A stretch of DNA of 5,710 nucleotides, taken from contig JAKDNQ010000152.1 of NCBI GenBank assembly GCA_030456405.1, positions 1 through 5,710 of the forward strand, written 5' to 3'. Source of the DNA: Nitrospira sp. Lineage in GTDB: Bacteria; Nitrospirota; Nitrospiria; Nitrospirales; Nitrospiraceae. A program made the position numbers and the translations under genes. Below the pieces are notes generated by a model. That model did no database searches. It saw only the letters and a list, made by a program, of their open reading frames with translations, and was not told the origin of the DNA. Shown here one piece after another: positions 1 to 5,437 of this stretch; position 1 is the stretch's first letter; every line of letters starts with the position of its first letter.

Positions 1-587
1 GCCTGCGCGTGACGCACACTGTTGCTCAGGGCATCTCGTGTGATCGAGACGAGTTCACGGACCTCTTCCCCGGTCAGAATCTCCTCTGCCGTCGGGTCGA
101 CCTCCACACGAATCCGTACATCACTTACTTCTTCAATGGCATGGGCGAGAACCTGTAATTCGGAAACCAGCCCAAAGGACTCCACCGGATCGGACTCCAC
201 ACTCAGAATCATCCGCTGGATGTCTTGTATAAGCGTATGAAGTTGGCTGGCCGCCTGAATATGAGCGCATGGACCAGCCGCTAAGCCCGCAGAATGCAAT
301 TCAGAGTGCTGTTCAAGGGTCAACCGGATCGCGTAGAGGGCTTGCAGCACAGAATCGTGCAATTCTCGTCCGATGCGACTGCGGTCGTGAAGCAAGGCGT
401 TCAATCGTTGCTCAGATGCCTTGAGACCGGAGACGAGGCTGCTTCCAACCTCTTCCTTCAATAGGCAAGCAGCAGACTCACCTTCGCCAAAGGACATTCC
501 CTGCGCACACAGCATACGCGGGACCACCCGTGTGCCGGAAGCGTGCCGGAACCCGTCCATGATCCGTAACCCTCTTCGGTCTTTCAT
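1..587 (-). CDS. Sensor histidine kinase, NarL/DegS class (HisKA_3), partial at the left edge
   Basis: This is the N-terminal 195 codons of a two-component sensor kinase; the rest lies beyond position 1. Residues 1 to about 60 show no PAS domain, signal peptide or membrane segment, so the protein looks cytoplasmic. A HisKA_3 dimerisation/phosphotransfer helix follows, with the motif RIGRELHDSVLQAL. His77 is the expected phospho-acceptor, and the flanking HD-S-LQ pattern is typical of kinases that pair with NarL/LuxR-type response regulators. The start of the HATPase_c domain is visible as the N-box RDALSNSVRHAQ, with Asn189 the likely Mg-ATP ligand. The G boxes are off the window. I chose ATG at 585-587, which has AAGGA 11 nt upstream. 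GTG at 612-614 and ATG at 558-560 (AGAGGG upstream) are alternatives in the same open frame, which is closed upstream by TAA at 633-635. The gene is divergent from luxI. Its cognate regulator is not in view. Family call is secure; the input signal is unknown. Confidence 0.9.
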   Translation of the reverse strand, partial: MKDRRGLRIMDGFRHASGTRVVPRMLCAQGMSFGEGESAACLLKEEVGSSLVSGLKASEQRLNALLHDRSRIGRELHDSVLQALYAIRLTLEQHSELHSAGLAAGPCAHIQAASQLHTLIQDIQRMILSVESDPVESFGLVSELQVLAHAIEEVSDVRIRVEVDPTAEEILTGEEVRELVSITRDALSNSVRHAQ

Positions 588-679
588 CGCCTGAATTGTC
601 CTTATCGGCAACACCCGAATGACCTGAGCGTCTTAAGCATTCCTTCTCATAAATGGCTCTGCAGTTTGAAATCGTACTA

Positions 680-708
680 CTTATACGTAACACCACGCAT
701 TTAGTCAC
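680..708 (-). promoter_or_regulatory. Candidate sigma70-like promoter for the histidine kinase
   Basis: Read on the minus strand, TATAAG (685-680) is a five-of-six match to the -10 consensus. GTGACT (708-703) lies 17 bp upstream as a weak -35. The predicted transcript would start near 673 and carry a leader of about 86 nt before the ATG at 587. The -35 overlaps the left arm of the lux-box palindrome, so the site could be activator-dependent. Assigned by eye only. Confidence 0.35.
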
Positions 709-729
709 CTGGCGGATCCGCCAGGTGAC
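704..729. promoter_or_regulatory. lux box: perfect 26-bp palindrome, probable LuxR-AHL operator
   Basis: The two 13-bp arms, GTCACCTGGCGGA and its exact reverse complement, abut with no spacer. The central 20 bp (707-726), ACCTGGCGGATCCGCCAGGT, agree at 15 of 20 positions with the Vibrio fischeri lux box ACCTGTAGGATCGTACAGGT, including both outer ACCTG/CAGGT half-sites and the central GGATC. The site lies 78 bp upstream of the luxI start codon and 117 bp upstream of the kinase start. The LuxR encoded at 1584-2381 is the natural candidate to bind it. Direct binding is inferred from motif and position. Confidence 0.82.
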
Positions 730-751
730 CAATTGTGTTCAAGTTTGTAAC
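723..751 (+). promoter_or_regulatory. Candidate LuxR-activated luxI promoter
   Basis: TGTAAC (746-751) is a four-of-six -10 match. Seventeen base pairs upstream, AGGTGA (723-728) is a poor -35 embedded in the right arm of the lux box. Transcription would begin near 758, placing the lux-box centre (716.5) about 42 bp upstream, the classic class II activator position known from V. fischeri luxI. A poor -35 masked by the operator is what an activator-dependent promoter usually looks like. The exact -10 is uncertain. Confidence 0.5.
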
Positions 752-790
752 CCTGCGGGCCGGTCCTCGCTTCTTATTGTGTTCAATTTG
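732..790 (+). repeat. Short imperfect direct repeat in the luxI leader (732-747 and 776-790)
   Basis: ATTGTGTTCAAGTTTG at 732-747 recurs as ATTGTGTTCAATTTG at 776-790, 44 bp downstream. Eleven bases are identical, then one base is deleted before a shared TTTG. The first copy overlaps the predicted -10 and the second ends just before the ribosome binding site. It may be a local duplication or a protein-binding repeat; no function is established. Confidence 0.45.
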
Positions 791-792
791 TT

Positions 793-798
793 GGAGGT
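793..798 (+). promoter_or_regulatory. Ribosome binding site of luxI
   Basis: GGAGGT is a near-perfect anti-Shine-Dalgarno match 6 nt before the ATG at 805. It is the strongest ribosome binding site in the window and fixes the luxI start. Confidence 0.85.
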
Positions 799-804
799 GT
801 TCCC

Positions 805-1479
805 ATGAGCAACGAAATTAGACAGGAATCCAGACAGAAAGCATTTTATGAGGGGGAGTTTTTGGTGAAGGCGCTCGAAAGCGAGGAGGAGTTACGGCAG
901 GCCTACCATCTTCGACATCGCGTCTTCGCCGAGAAGCTCAGATGGGTGCCGGAGACACATGACCGGCTTGAGTCCGACATCTATGATGCATGGAGTACCT
1001 CGATCGGCCTTTTCTCTAACCAACAACTGTTCGGAATGGTACGGATGACACCAGCCCCGTTCCCGTTTATGCTGGAAAGCGAATTCAGCGGATGCCTGGT
1101 AGGCTCACGTCGCGTTCGTAAGGATCTCGATACTGCCGAAATTACCCGCCTGGCTGTAGATCCTGCCATTGTCGACCGTGGTCTTTCGGCAAGGCTCATG
1201 CGGACTATTTTCAAGGGCATCTATCAGTGGTCTCTCGCGAATAATATTCGCCATACCTACCTGGTGGTTGAAAGTAGGCTGATACGAATGCTCCAGCACC
1301 TGGGGATTTCCTGTGACCCATTGGGCCCGCCTGTTTCGCTTCCTCCGGCGGGTGCCCTGTCTGTTGCGGCAACCATGGACATCGTGAAATGCGAAAGGGA
1401 ACTTGCTCAACGGAGGCCACAGCTCATGGAATGGATGGCAGCGACGGTTCCAGTCGAGGGAACGGTGGTGTACGGGTGA
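805..1479 (+). CDS. luxI: Acyl-homoserine-lactone synthase, LuxI family
   Basis: This cytoplasmic enzyme joins an acyl group, from acyl-ACP or acyl-CoA, to S-adenosylmethionine to release an N-acyl-homoserine lactone. The 224 residues fit the family (about 190-230). All ten positions conserved among LuxI proteins can be aligned: Arg37 and Phe41 (LRHRVF), Trp47 (LRW), Glu56, Asp58 and Asp61 (LESDIYD), Arg80 (GMVRM), Phe94, and Glu112 and Arg115 (AEITRLAV). The GNAT-like fold therefore looks catalytically intact. The SAM-binding N-terminal part starts after a roughly 18-residue lead. At the position often held by Thr in 3-oxo-acyl producers the sequence appears to carry Glu156 (LVVES), so acyl specificity cannot be predicted. 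The gene is convergent with luxR, lies downstream of a strong lux box and has an excellent ribosome binding site, consistent with positive autoinduction. An isolated non-AHL acyl-transferase role is unlikely. Confidence 0.95.
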   Translation: MSNEIRQESRQKAFYEGEFLVKALESEEELRQAYHLRHRVFAEKLRWVPETHDRLESDIYDAWSTSIGLFSNQQLFGMVRMTPAPFPFMLESEFSGCLVGSRRVRKDLDTAEITRLAVDPAIVDRGLSARLMRTIFKGIYQWSLANNIRHTYLVVESRLIRMLQHLGISCDPLGPPVSLPPAGALSVAATMDIVKCERELAQRRPQLMEWMAATVPVEGTVVYG

Positions 1480-1583
1480 TCGAGCCACTGCGGTGAAATG
1501 GGGGTGAGTTTCCCTTCTCAGGCCGGACGGTCATCCTTCTTTCTTTTCCGGCTGTTGAAGCGGGGATCTATGACTATGGGCCT

Positions 1584-2381
1584 CTAGGCTACTAAATTTG
1601 GCAGACCGTGCTGAACGGCAACGGCGACGGCTTGGCTCCGTGAAGAGACATCGAGTTTGCCGAAGATGCTCTCAACGTGAAAGCGTATGGTCCGTTCCGT
1701 GATGCCAATGATCTGTGAGATCTCCCAATTGGTTTTTCCGTTCTTTATCCAGTTCAGGATCGTGACTTCGCGTGGAGAAAGTGCCGTCACGCACATGTCG
1801 GGTGAGGGGGAAGTCTTCGATGCAGCCCTCAGCAATGCCCAGTGGAGTTGTTGGCCAAGATAGTCCAAAAATTGCACAAATCGTGCGTGTTCAGTCGTGT
1901 CTCCGCCTGCGAACGCAAAAAATGTGGCCACTCCACATGAGGGATCGAGTGATCCGGCGGTGACTCCGTCGGTGAGGCCAAAAGAAATTGCGGTTTCCAC
2001 GAATTCCTTTTCCTGTTCTGATGTCACGTTGGCATAGACCTGGCTCCACACCTGTGTTCGCTGCGACCTCATGAGCGCGTGCAAAACTGGATCCACCTCT
2101 GCGTAGCGATTTTTCCAGTAGAGGTAGAGCCATTCTTCTGGGAAGTTGACGTTCAACACGTCTGAAAACCCTTCGAACGTGCCTTGTGGTCCAAGACGGA
2201 CAAGACCCCCGATCAGATGCTCAAACGGAAGAAAATCCTTGGCGCGAATCAGGACGTGCTTGACATCCTCAGGGGTCTGAGCTTGGACAGCGTAATGCGA
2301 GATTTCCAGCAGGTGTTGAAGATCGTCTTTAGAAGCGTGCTCAAAAAAATGAGCCGAAAAAGGATGTGTCACAGTATTCAT
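1584..2381 (-). CDS. luxR: LuxR-family AHL-responsive transcriptional regulator
   Basis: This is a cytoplasmic receptor and DNA-binding protein of 265 residues, slightly longer than most LuxR proteins because of an N-terminal lead. Residues about 25-195 form the autoinducer-binding domain. The pocket residues Trp84, Tyr88, Asp97, Pro98 and Trp112 have the spacing seen in TraR (W57, Y61, D70, P71, W85), followed by the FGLTDGVT segment. The C-terminal GerE/LuxR helix-turn-helix spans about 198-260 with LSPREVTILNWIKNGKT, where Glu205, Leu209 and Gly215 match the family invariants. It should bind the AHL made by the adjacent synthase and act on the palindrome at 704-729. I chose ATG at 2379-2381 because a GAGGGGGG tract lies 7 nt upstream. 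An in-frame TTG at 2424-2426 would add 15 residues but falls at the predicted transcription start. Convergent luxI/luxR pairs also occur elsewhere, for example esaI/esaR, whose receptor is a repressor. Activator versus repressor mode is therefore not proven. Confidence 0.94.
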   Translation of the reverse strand: MNTVTHPFSAHFFEHASKDDLQHLLEISHYAVQAQTPEDVKHVLIRAKDFLPFEHLIGGLVRLGPQGTFEGFSDVLNVNFPEEWLYLYWKNRYAEVDPVLHALMRSQRTQVWSQVYANVTSEQEKEFVETAISFGLTDGVTAGSLDPSCGVATFFAFAGGDTTEHARFVQFLDYLGQQLHWALLRAASKTSPSPDMCVTALSPREVTILNWIKNGKTNWEISQIIGITERTIRFHVESIFGKLDVSSRSQAVAVAVQHGLPNLVA

Positions 2382-2388
2382 TCCTATA

Positions 2389-2396
2389 CCCCCCTC
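2389..2396 (-). promoter_or_regulatory. Ribosome binding site deciding the luxR start
   Basis: On the minus strand GAGGGGGG precedes the ATG at 2381 by 7 nt. A second purine patch, AGGA, touches the ATG and is too close to be used. No comparable site precedes the upstream TTG at 2426, which favours the shorter protein. Confidence 0.6.
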
Positions 2397-2430
2397 ACCT
2401 AGTTCTCTACCATAAATGGTTAGCAAACCA

Positions 2431-2459
2431 ATTTTGCACCACTCAACAAACTATTGCAA
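2431..2459 (-). promoter_or_regulatory. Candidate luxR promoter
   Basis: On the minus strand TTGCAA (2459-2454) and CAAAAT (2436-2431) are separated by 17 bp. Each matches four of six consensus bases. The start site would fall near 2424, giving a leader of about 43 nt before the ATG at 2381. Overlapping inverted repeats (2409-2420 and 2417-2430) sit on the predicted start region. Assigned by eye. Confidence 0.35.
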
Positions 2460-2481
2460 GAATGAAACTTTAGTGCATAGG

Positions 2482-2495
2482 GGGCCAATTGGCCC
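2482..2495. promoter_or_regulatory. Perfect 14-bp palindrome between luxR and the FadL gene, possible operator
   Basis: GGGCCAATTGGCCC is an exact palindrome. Its centre is about 64 bp upstream of the predicted luxR start site and about 69 bp upstream of the predicted FadL start site, roughly midway between the divergent promoters. It lacks the CTG/CAG half-sites of a lux box, so a different regulator would be expected. Confidence 0.4.
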
Positions 2496-2505
2496 TACTC
2501 GTTAG

Positions 2506-2515
2506 AATACGTATT
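2506..2515. promoter_or_regulatory. Perfect 10-bp palindrome upstream of the FadL gene
   Basis: AATACGTATT is an exact AT-rich palindrome immediately upstream of the candidate FadL -35 region. Palindromes of this length can occur by chance, so a binding-site role is only suggested by location. Confidence 0.25.
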
Positions 2516-2521
2516 ATTGAC

Positions 2522-2551
2522 TGGACAAGCTACCGGGCCATCAAGTACTAT
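2522..2551 (+). promoter_or_regulatory. Candidate promoter of the FadL-family gene
   Basis: TGGACA (2522-2527), five of six to the -35 consensus, and TACTAT (2546-2551), four of six to the -10, are spaced by 18 bp. Transcription would start near 2558, leaving a leader of about 45 nt. Confidence 0.35.
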
Positions 2552-2602
2552 CCATGACTTTTTTGAAAGCTCGTAGAAACGCTGGAAGGAATAAGAACGA
2601 TT

Positions 2603-3964
2603 ATGGTTTGGATTGCTTTTTCTGTGGTGTGGATCGTTGCCTTGATGTGCCCCACAGTGACTATGGCCCAGGCCGTCCGATTTCAACCGCAAGGAGCCGC
2701 CGCCGCCGGACAGGGCAATGCTTTTGCGGCGCAGGCCGATGATGCCTCCGCCATTCATTACAACCCAGCCGGGATGACCCAACTTTCCGGCATCCACATG
2801 CAACTCAATACATTCTTGGTCGGAGGATCCCTCAAGTTTACGAGTCCAGCCGGCGTCAACACCCAAGGGGATTTCGGCGGTAGTATCGCATGGCCTTCCC
2901 CAACTCAATCGTACTTTACGGCCAATCTTCGAGACCTAGGATTCCGCCATGTGGGCAACACCGTCATTGGTCTTGGGCTCACGACTCCGTATACGCTCCA
3001 GGCACGGTATCCCCTCGATGGCCCATTTCAAACGGCTGTCACATCGGCCGCCCTTCCTCTCTTAGACATTAAACCCACGGTGGCATATCAAATACACGAT
3101 CAACTTTCCATCGGTGCGGGAGCGGATATTTATACGTTCGCCAGTTTCATCGGGGAAGGCCACCTCGAACAACAATTCAACTGGCCTGGGGGCGGAGGCA
3201 TTCCCGCCGGCACGCCGGTCGAATTCAACGGTAGCGGAACGGCGCTGGGTTTTAATCTGAGTCTTCTGTACACTCCGTTCCGGAACCAAGATGGGAAGCC
3301 GCTTGTCAATGTCGGCCTGCAATATAGAAGTCAGGCCAGGACGGAGTTAACAGGGCAATTTCTGGTGAACGGAGCCCTGGCGGCTGATACCAGAATTCCC
3401 GTCACACTTCCGCAAATATTTACGCTTGCTGTCGCTCTCTGGCCGGTGCGGGACCGCGACCGCGAATGGAAGCTCGAGTTCGATGTCGACTATGTCGGGT
3501 GGAAATCATTCCGATCCCTCGATGTCGATTTATCGACAGGCGACACGCTCCCTCAACCGCTAAACTGGCGCAACAGCTCTGTCTTCATGCTCGGGACGGA
3601 ATACAAATGGTTGCATCTGGACGTGCTGCCCAATTGGGAAGTTGCCCTGCGCGGTGGCTATACTTACACGGAAAATCCAGGCCCAGACCGTACGTTTACT
3701 CCTGCTGCAGCCACGTTGAATAGTCATGGTATGACTCTTGGGACTGGCCTCCTGTGTCGACCAGGCGGTCATTTTCTTGGACTCATTCCCTGTGGAGGGG
3801 CCGAGGGCCAATGGTACTTCCCTAAGGCCATTGGAACCTCGGTTGCGTATCTCTCGTATATCCATGAAGATCGGTCTGTCATGGGCAATATAAATCCCAC
3901 CGTCGACGGGACCTATCGACTGTGGTCCCACATGGGAACCTTCAACCTCAATCTGATCTTCTAA
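2603..3964 (+). CDS. Outer-membrane hydrophobic-compound channel, OmpP1/FadL family
   Basis: This 453-residue outer-membrane beta-barrel belongs to the family (Toluene_X/FadL) that lets long-chain fatty acids and other hydrophobic molecules cross the outer membrane. Residues 1-24 are a signal peptide: a hydrophobic core followed by an Ala22-Gln-Ala24 site for signal peptidase I. The mature N-terminus holds the plug-like hatch signature, AGQGNAF then DDASAIHYNPAGMTQLSG, with the hallmark Asn54-Pro55-Ala56. The remainder alternates polar and hydrophobic residues as barrel strands and ends in ...TFNLNLIF, with the terminal Phe453 used for BamA recognition. Length is normal for the family. ATG at 2603 is preceded by AAGGA at a long 12-nt spacing, so translation may be modest. 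The gene is divergent from luxR, and its stop codon overlaps that of the CapA-family gene. Substrate is unknown. Fatty acids are the default, and AHL uptake is an attractive possibility given the neighbours. Confidence 0.93.
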   Translation: MVWIAFSVVWIVALMCPTVTMAQAVRFQPQGAAAAGQGNAFAAQADDASAIHYNPAGMTQLSGIHMQLNTFLVGGSLKFTSPAGVNTQGDFGGSIAWPSPTQSYFTANLRDLGFRHVGNTVIGLGLTTPYTLQARYPLDGPFQTAVTSAALPLLDIKPTVAYQIHDQLSIGAGADIYTFASFIGEGHLEQQFNWPGGGGIPAGTPVEFNGSGTALGFNLSLLYTPFRNQDGKPLVNVGLQYRSQARTELTGQFLVNGALAADTRIPVTLPQIFTLAVALWPVRDRDREWKLEFDVDYVGWKSFRSLDVDLSTGDTLPQPLNWRNSSVFMLGTEYKWLHLDVLPNWEVALRGGYTYTENPGPDRTFTPAAATLNSHGMTLGTGLLCRPGGHFLGLIPCGGAEGQWYFPKAIGTSVAYLSYIHEDRSVMGNINPTVDGTYRLWSHMGTFNLNLIF

Positions 3965-5304
3965 TCCAGCGAGTGCATTCCCGACAGCTTGCCGCCAAGC
4001 GTCAGCTCGGCATAGCGCCGGATCTCGGCAACGTGTTGCCTCTTCTCGTGGTTGTCCTGCGTCCCCATGCAGCGATCCAGCCTCTCAATCCTGGTCAGGG
4101 TCCGGTCGCCGTCCCGTACTTGGGCACGAAAGACCGGCGTGACTGATGCGCTTTGGATCAAGGTCTTCGGCTTGCCTCGATACGTTCCCTTGGCGAACGA
4201 CAGGTTCAGAATGGCGCTCAACGCGAGGTGCGGCGCGGTATACGACCAGAGCAGGCTTCCGAGCGAGTACGCAATCACCGCAACCCGATCCGGGTCACGT
4301 TGTGTTCGGTAATATTCCACCGGCTGGATGACATGGGGATGATGGGCAATCAGCGCATCGACCCCCCATTCGATCAAGGTATGCGCGATGTCGATCTGTC
4401 GTAGGCGCGGAAAGAATTCGAATTCGTAGCCCCAATGCAGGGACGCGATGATCACATCGCATCGTTGCTCCCGGCAATGATCGATCTGCCGTTTCAGCAG
4501 TGACAGATCGGAGGGGCCCCGCTTCGGGAGCAGTTTCGCCACATGGATCAGGTACGCCTGGTCCTGCGTCGGATTCCTGCCGTTCAGCCCGAATGCTGCG
4601 GAAATGAATCCGACCTTGACCCCATTCCGTTCGAGGATCCTCCCCTTGCCATATTGGGATGGTTCCCGATTCGTGCCGATGTCGACAATGCCGTCCTGCG
4701 CGAACTGATCGAGCGTCGTGTGCACGCCCTCTGCGCCCATGTCGAACATGTGATTGGAGGCTGTGTGGATGACCGTCAGGCACTTGCCCTTGTGACCTTT
4801 CATGACGTCGAACTGCTCCCGAGAACAACACTCGATCGGGCTTTCCTTCTCGCTGATCACCTCTGCTTTCCGTTCCTGGTCGGTGAGCGGAGCTTCGAGG
4901 CTCGCGTAGGAAATTGTTCGATCGAAGATCAGGTCGGTGACATGCTCGTACAACACATCTTTGGACTGTTCAAGCCCGCCGCTCGGTATCAAATCCCCCA
5001 CCGCGGCGAGGCTGATGGAGCGCTCCGTTTCGAAGTCTTCCGGCAATTGGATCATGTTGTCGGCGCCACACAGGGCGCCGACGGCGGCGCCGCGCTCCGG
5101 ACGAATGATCGGGTGTGCGCACTTGTAGACCCAGTATATCTTGTCCAGCAACGTCATTTCCTCGAATGCGGTTGCGGCTCTCGTAAACGGCCGATCCCAA
5201 TATTTACAAATCTCCGCCGACTTGCACACGGCCCGCAGGAAGAATCGAAGCACCCCGGAAGTTTGAACCGCATCTGCGGGTGTCGCTGCTAAATCTTGAG
5301 ACAT
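3961..5304 (-). CDS. CapA/YwtB-family metallophosphatase-like protein (PGA_cap domain)
   Basis: This 447-residue protein carries the calcineurin-like fold of the CapA family, named for poly-gamma-glutamate capsule synthesis but also found in many other polymer contexts. Family blocks appear in order: AAVGDLIPSGG with Asp104 (about 98-110), YASLEAPL around Glu137, TASNHMFDMGAEGV with Asn184-His185, ASLHWGYEFEFFP with His290 and Glu294, AHHPHVIQPVEYY with His321, His322 and His324, and VIAYSLGSLLW (343-353). These are the usual metal-binding positions. In the third-strand motif the commoner NLE is SLE here. About 95 residues precede the domain. They contain no convincing signal peptide or transmembrane helix, whereas B. 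subtilis CapA is membrane-anchored. ATG at 5304 has GAAGGA 5 nt upstream. No capB or capC ligase genes lie nearby, so a true poly-gamma-glutamate role is unproven. It is convergent with the FadL gene, sharing a CTAA stop overlap. Confidence 0.9.
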   Translation of the reverse strand: MSQDLAATPADAVQTSGVLRFFLRAVCKSAEICKYWDRPFTRAATAFEEMTLLDKIYWVYKCAHPIIRPERGAAVGALCGADNMIQLPEDFETERSISLAAVGDLIPSGGLEQSKDVLYEHVTDLIFDRTISYASLEAPLTDQERKAEVISEKESPIECCSREQFDVMKGHKGKCLTVIHTASNHMFDMGAEGVHTTLDQFAQDGIVDIGTNREPSQYGKGRILERNGVKVGFISAAFGLNGRNPTQDQAYLIHVAKLLPKRGPSDLSLLKRQIDHCREQRCDVIIASLHWGYEFEFFPRLRQIDIAHTLIEWGVDALIAHHPHVIQPVEYYRTQRDPDRVAVIAYSLGSLLWSYTAPHLALSAILNLSFAKGTYRGKPKTLIQSASVTPVFRAQVRDGDRTLTRIERLDRCMGTQDNHEKRQHVAEIRRYAELTLGGKLSGMHSLD

Positions 5305-5406
5305 GCGTGTCCTTCAGCGGTAACCCGTCGGACAATACGGAAAAGATTCATTGGTCTTGCCAGTCAGAATATCGTCACGATTAAGAATACACAGGGGAGA
5401 AGCCAC

Positions 5407-5435
5407 TTCTAACTGAAGGTACAGTGAACTGTCAA
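5407..5435 (-). promoter_or_regulatory. Candidate promoter and small inverted repeat upstream of the CapA-family gene
   Basis: On the minus strand a perfect -35 TTGACA (5435-5430) is followed after 17 bp by TTAGAA (5412-5407), a poor -10. The spacer contains most of an inverted repeat, ACAGT-GA-ACTGT (5421-5432), which partly overlaps the -35 and could be an operator. The leader to the ATG at 5304 would be about 95 nt. The weak -10 keeps confidence low. Confidence 0.3.
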
Positions 5436-5437
5436 TT

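Noticed and set aside
602..640. Tiny minus-strand ORF (12 residues) in the kinase leader, preceded by AGAAGGA
   Set aside because: The purine tract abuts its ATG with no spacing, so it is unlikely to be initiated there; no attenuator-type codon run is present.
478..732. Minus-strand 84-codon open frame across the luxI upstream region
   Set aside because: It overlaps the kinase start in another frame, crosses the lux box and has no family features; the kinase frame carries clear HisKA_3 motifs.
1522..1552. GCCGGA / TCCGGC inverted repeat between the convergent luxI and luxR ends, considered as a terminator
   Set aside because: The loop is about 19 nt and there is no T-tract directly after the stem on either strand. 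I see no convincing intrinsic terminator in 1480-1583.
2382..2426. In-frame TTG start at 2424-2426 giving a 280-residue LuxR
   Set aside because: It lacks a ribosome binding site and coincides with the predicted transcription start; the ATG at 2381 has a good purine-rich site.
2642..2653. Cys16 in the FadL signal peptide, considered as a lipobox cysteine
   Set aside because: The preceding residues (ALM) do not fit a lipobox, and an Ala-Gln-Ala signal peptidase I site follows at 22-24.
2495..2908. Minus-strand 137-codon frame opposite the FadL 5' end
   Set aside because: It runs antisense to the FadL signal peptide and hatch region, has no recognisable motif, and looks like a shadow of the real gene.
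4543..5292. Plus-strand 249-codon frame antisense to the CapA-family gene
   Set aside because: It lies wholly opposite conserved CapA motifs and its product shows no family features; long antisense frames are common opposite such genes.
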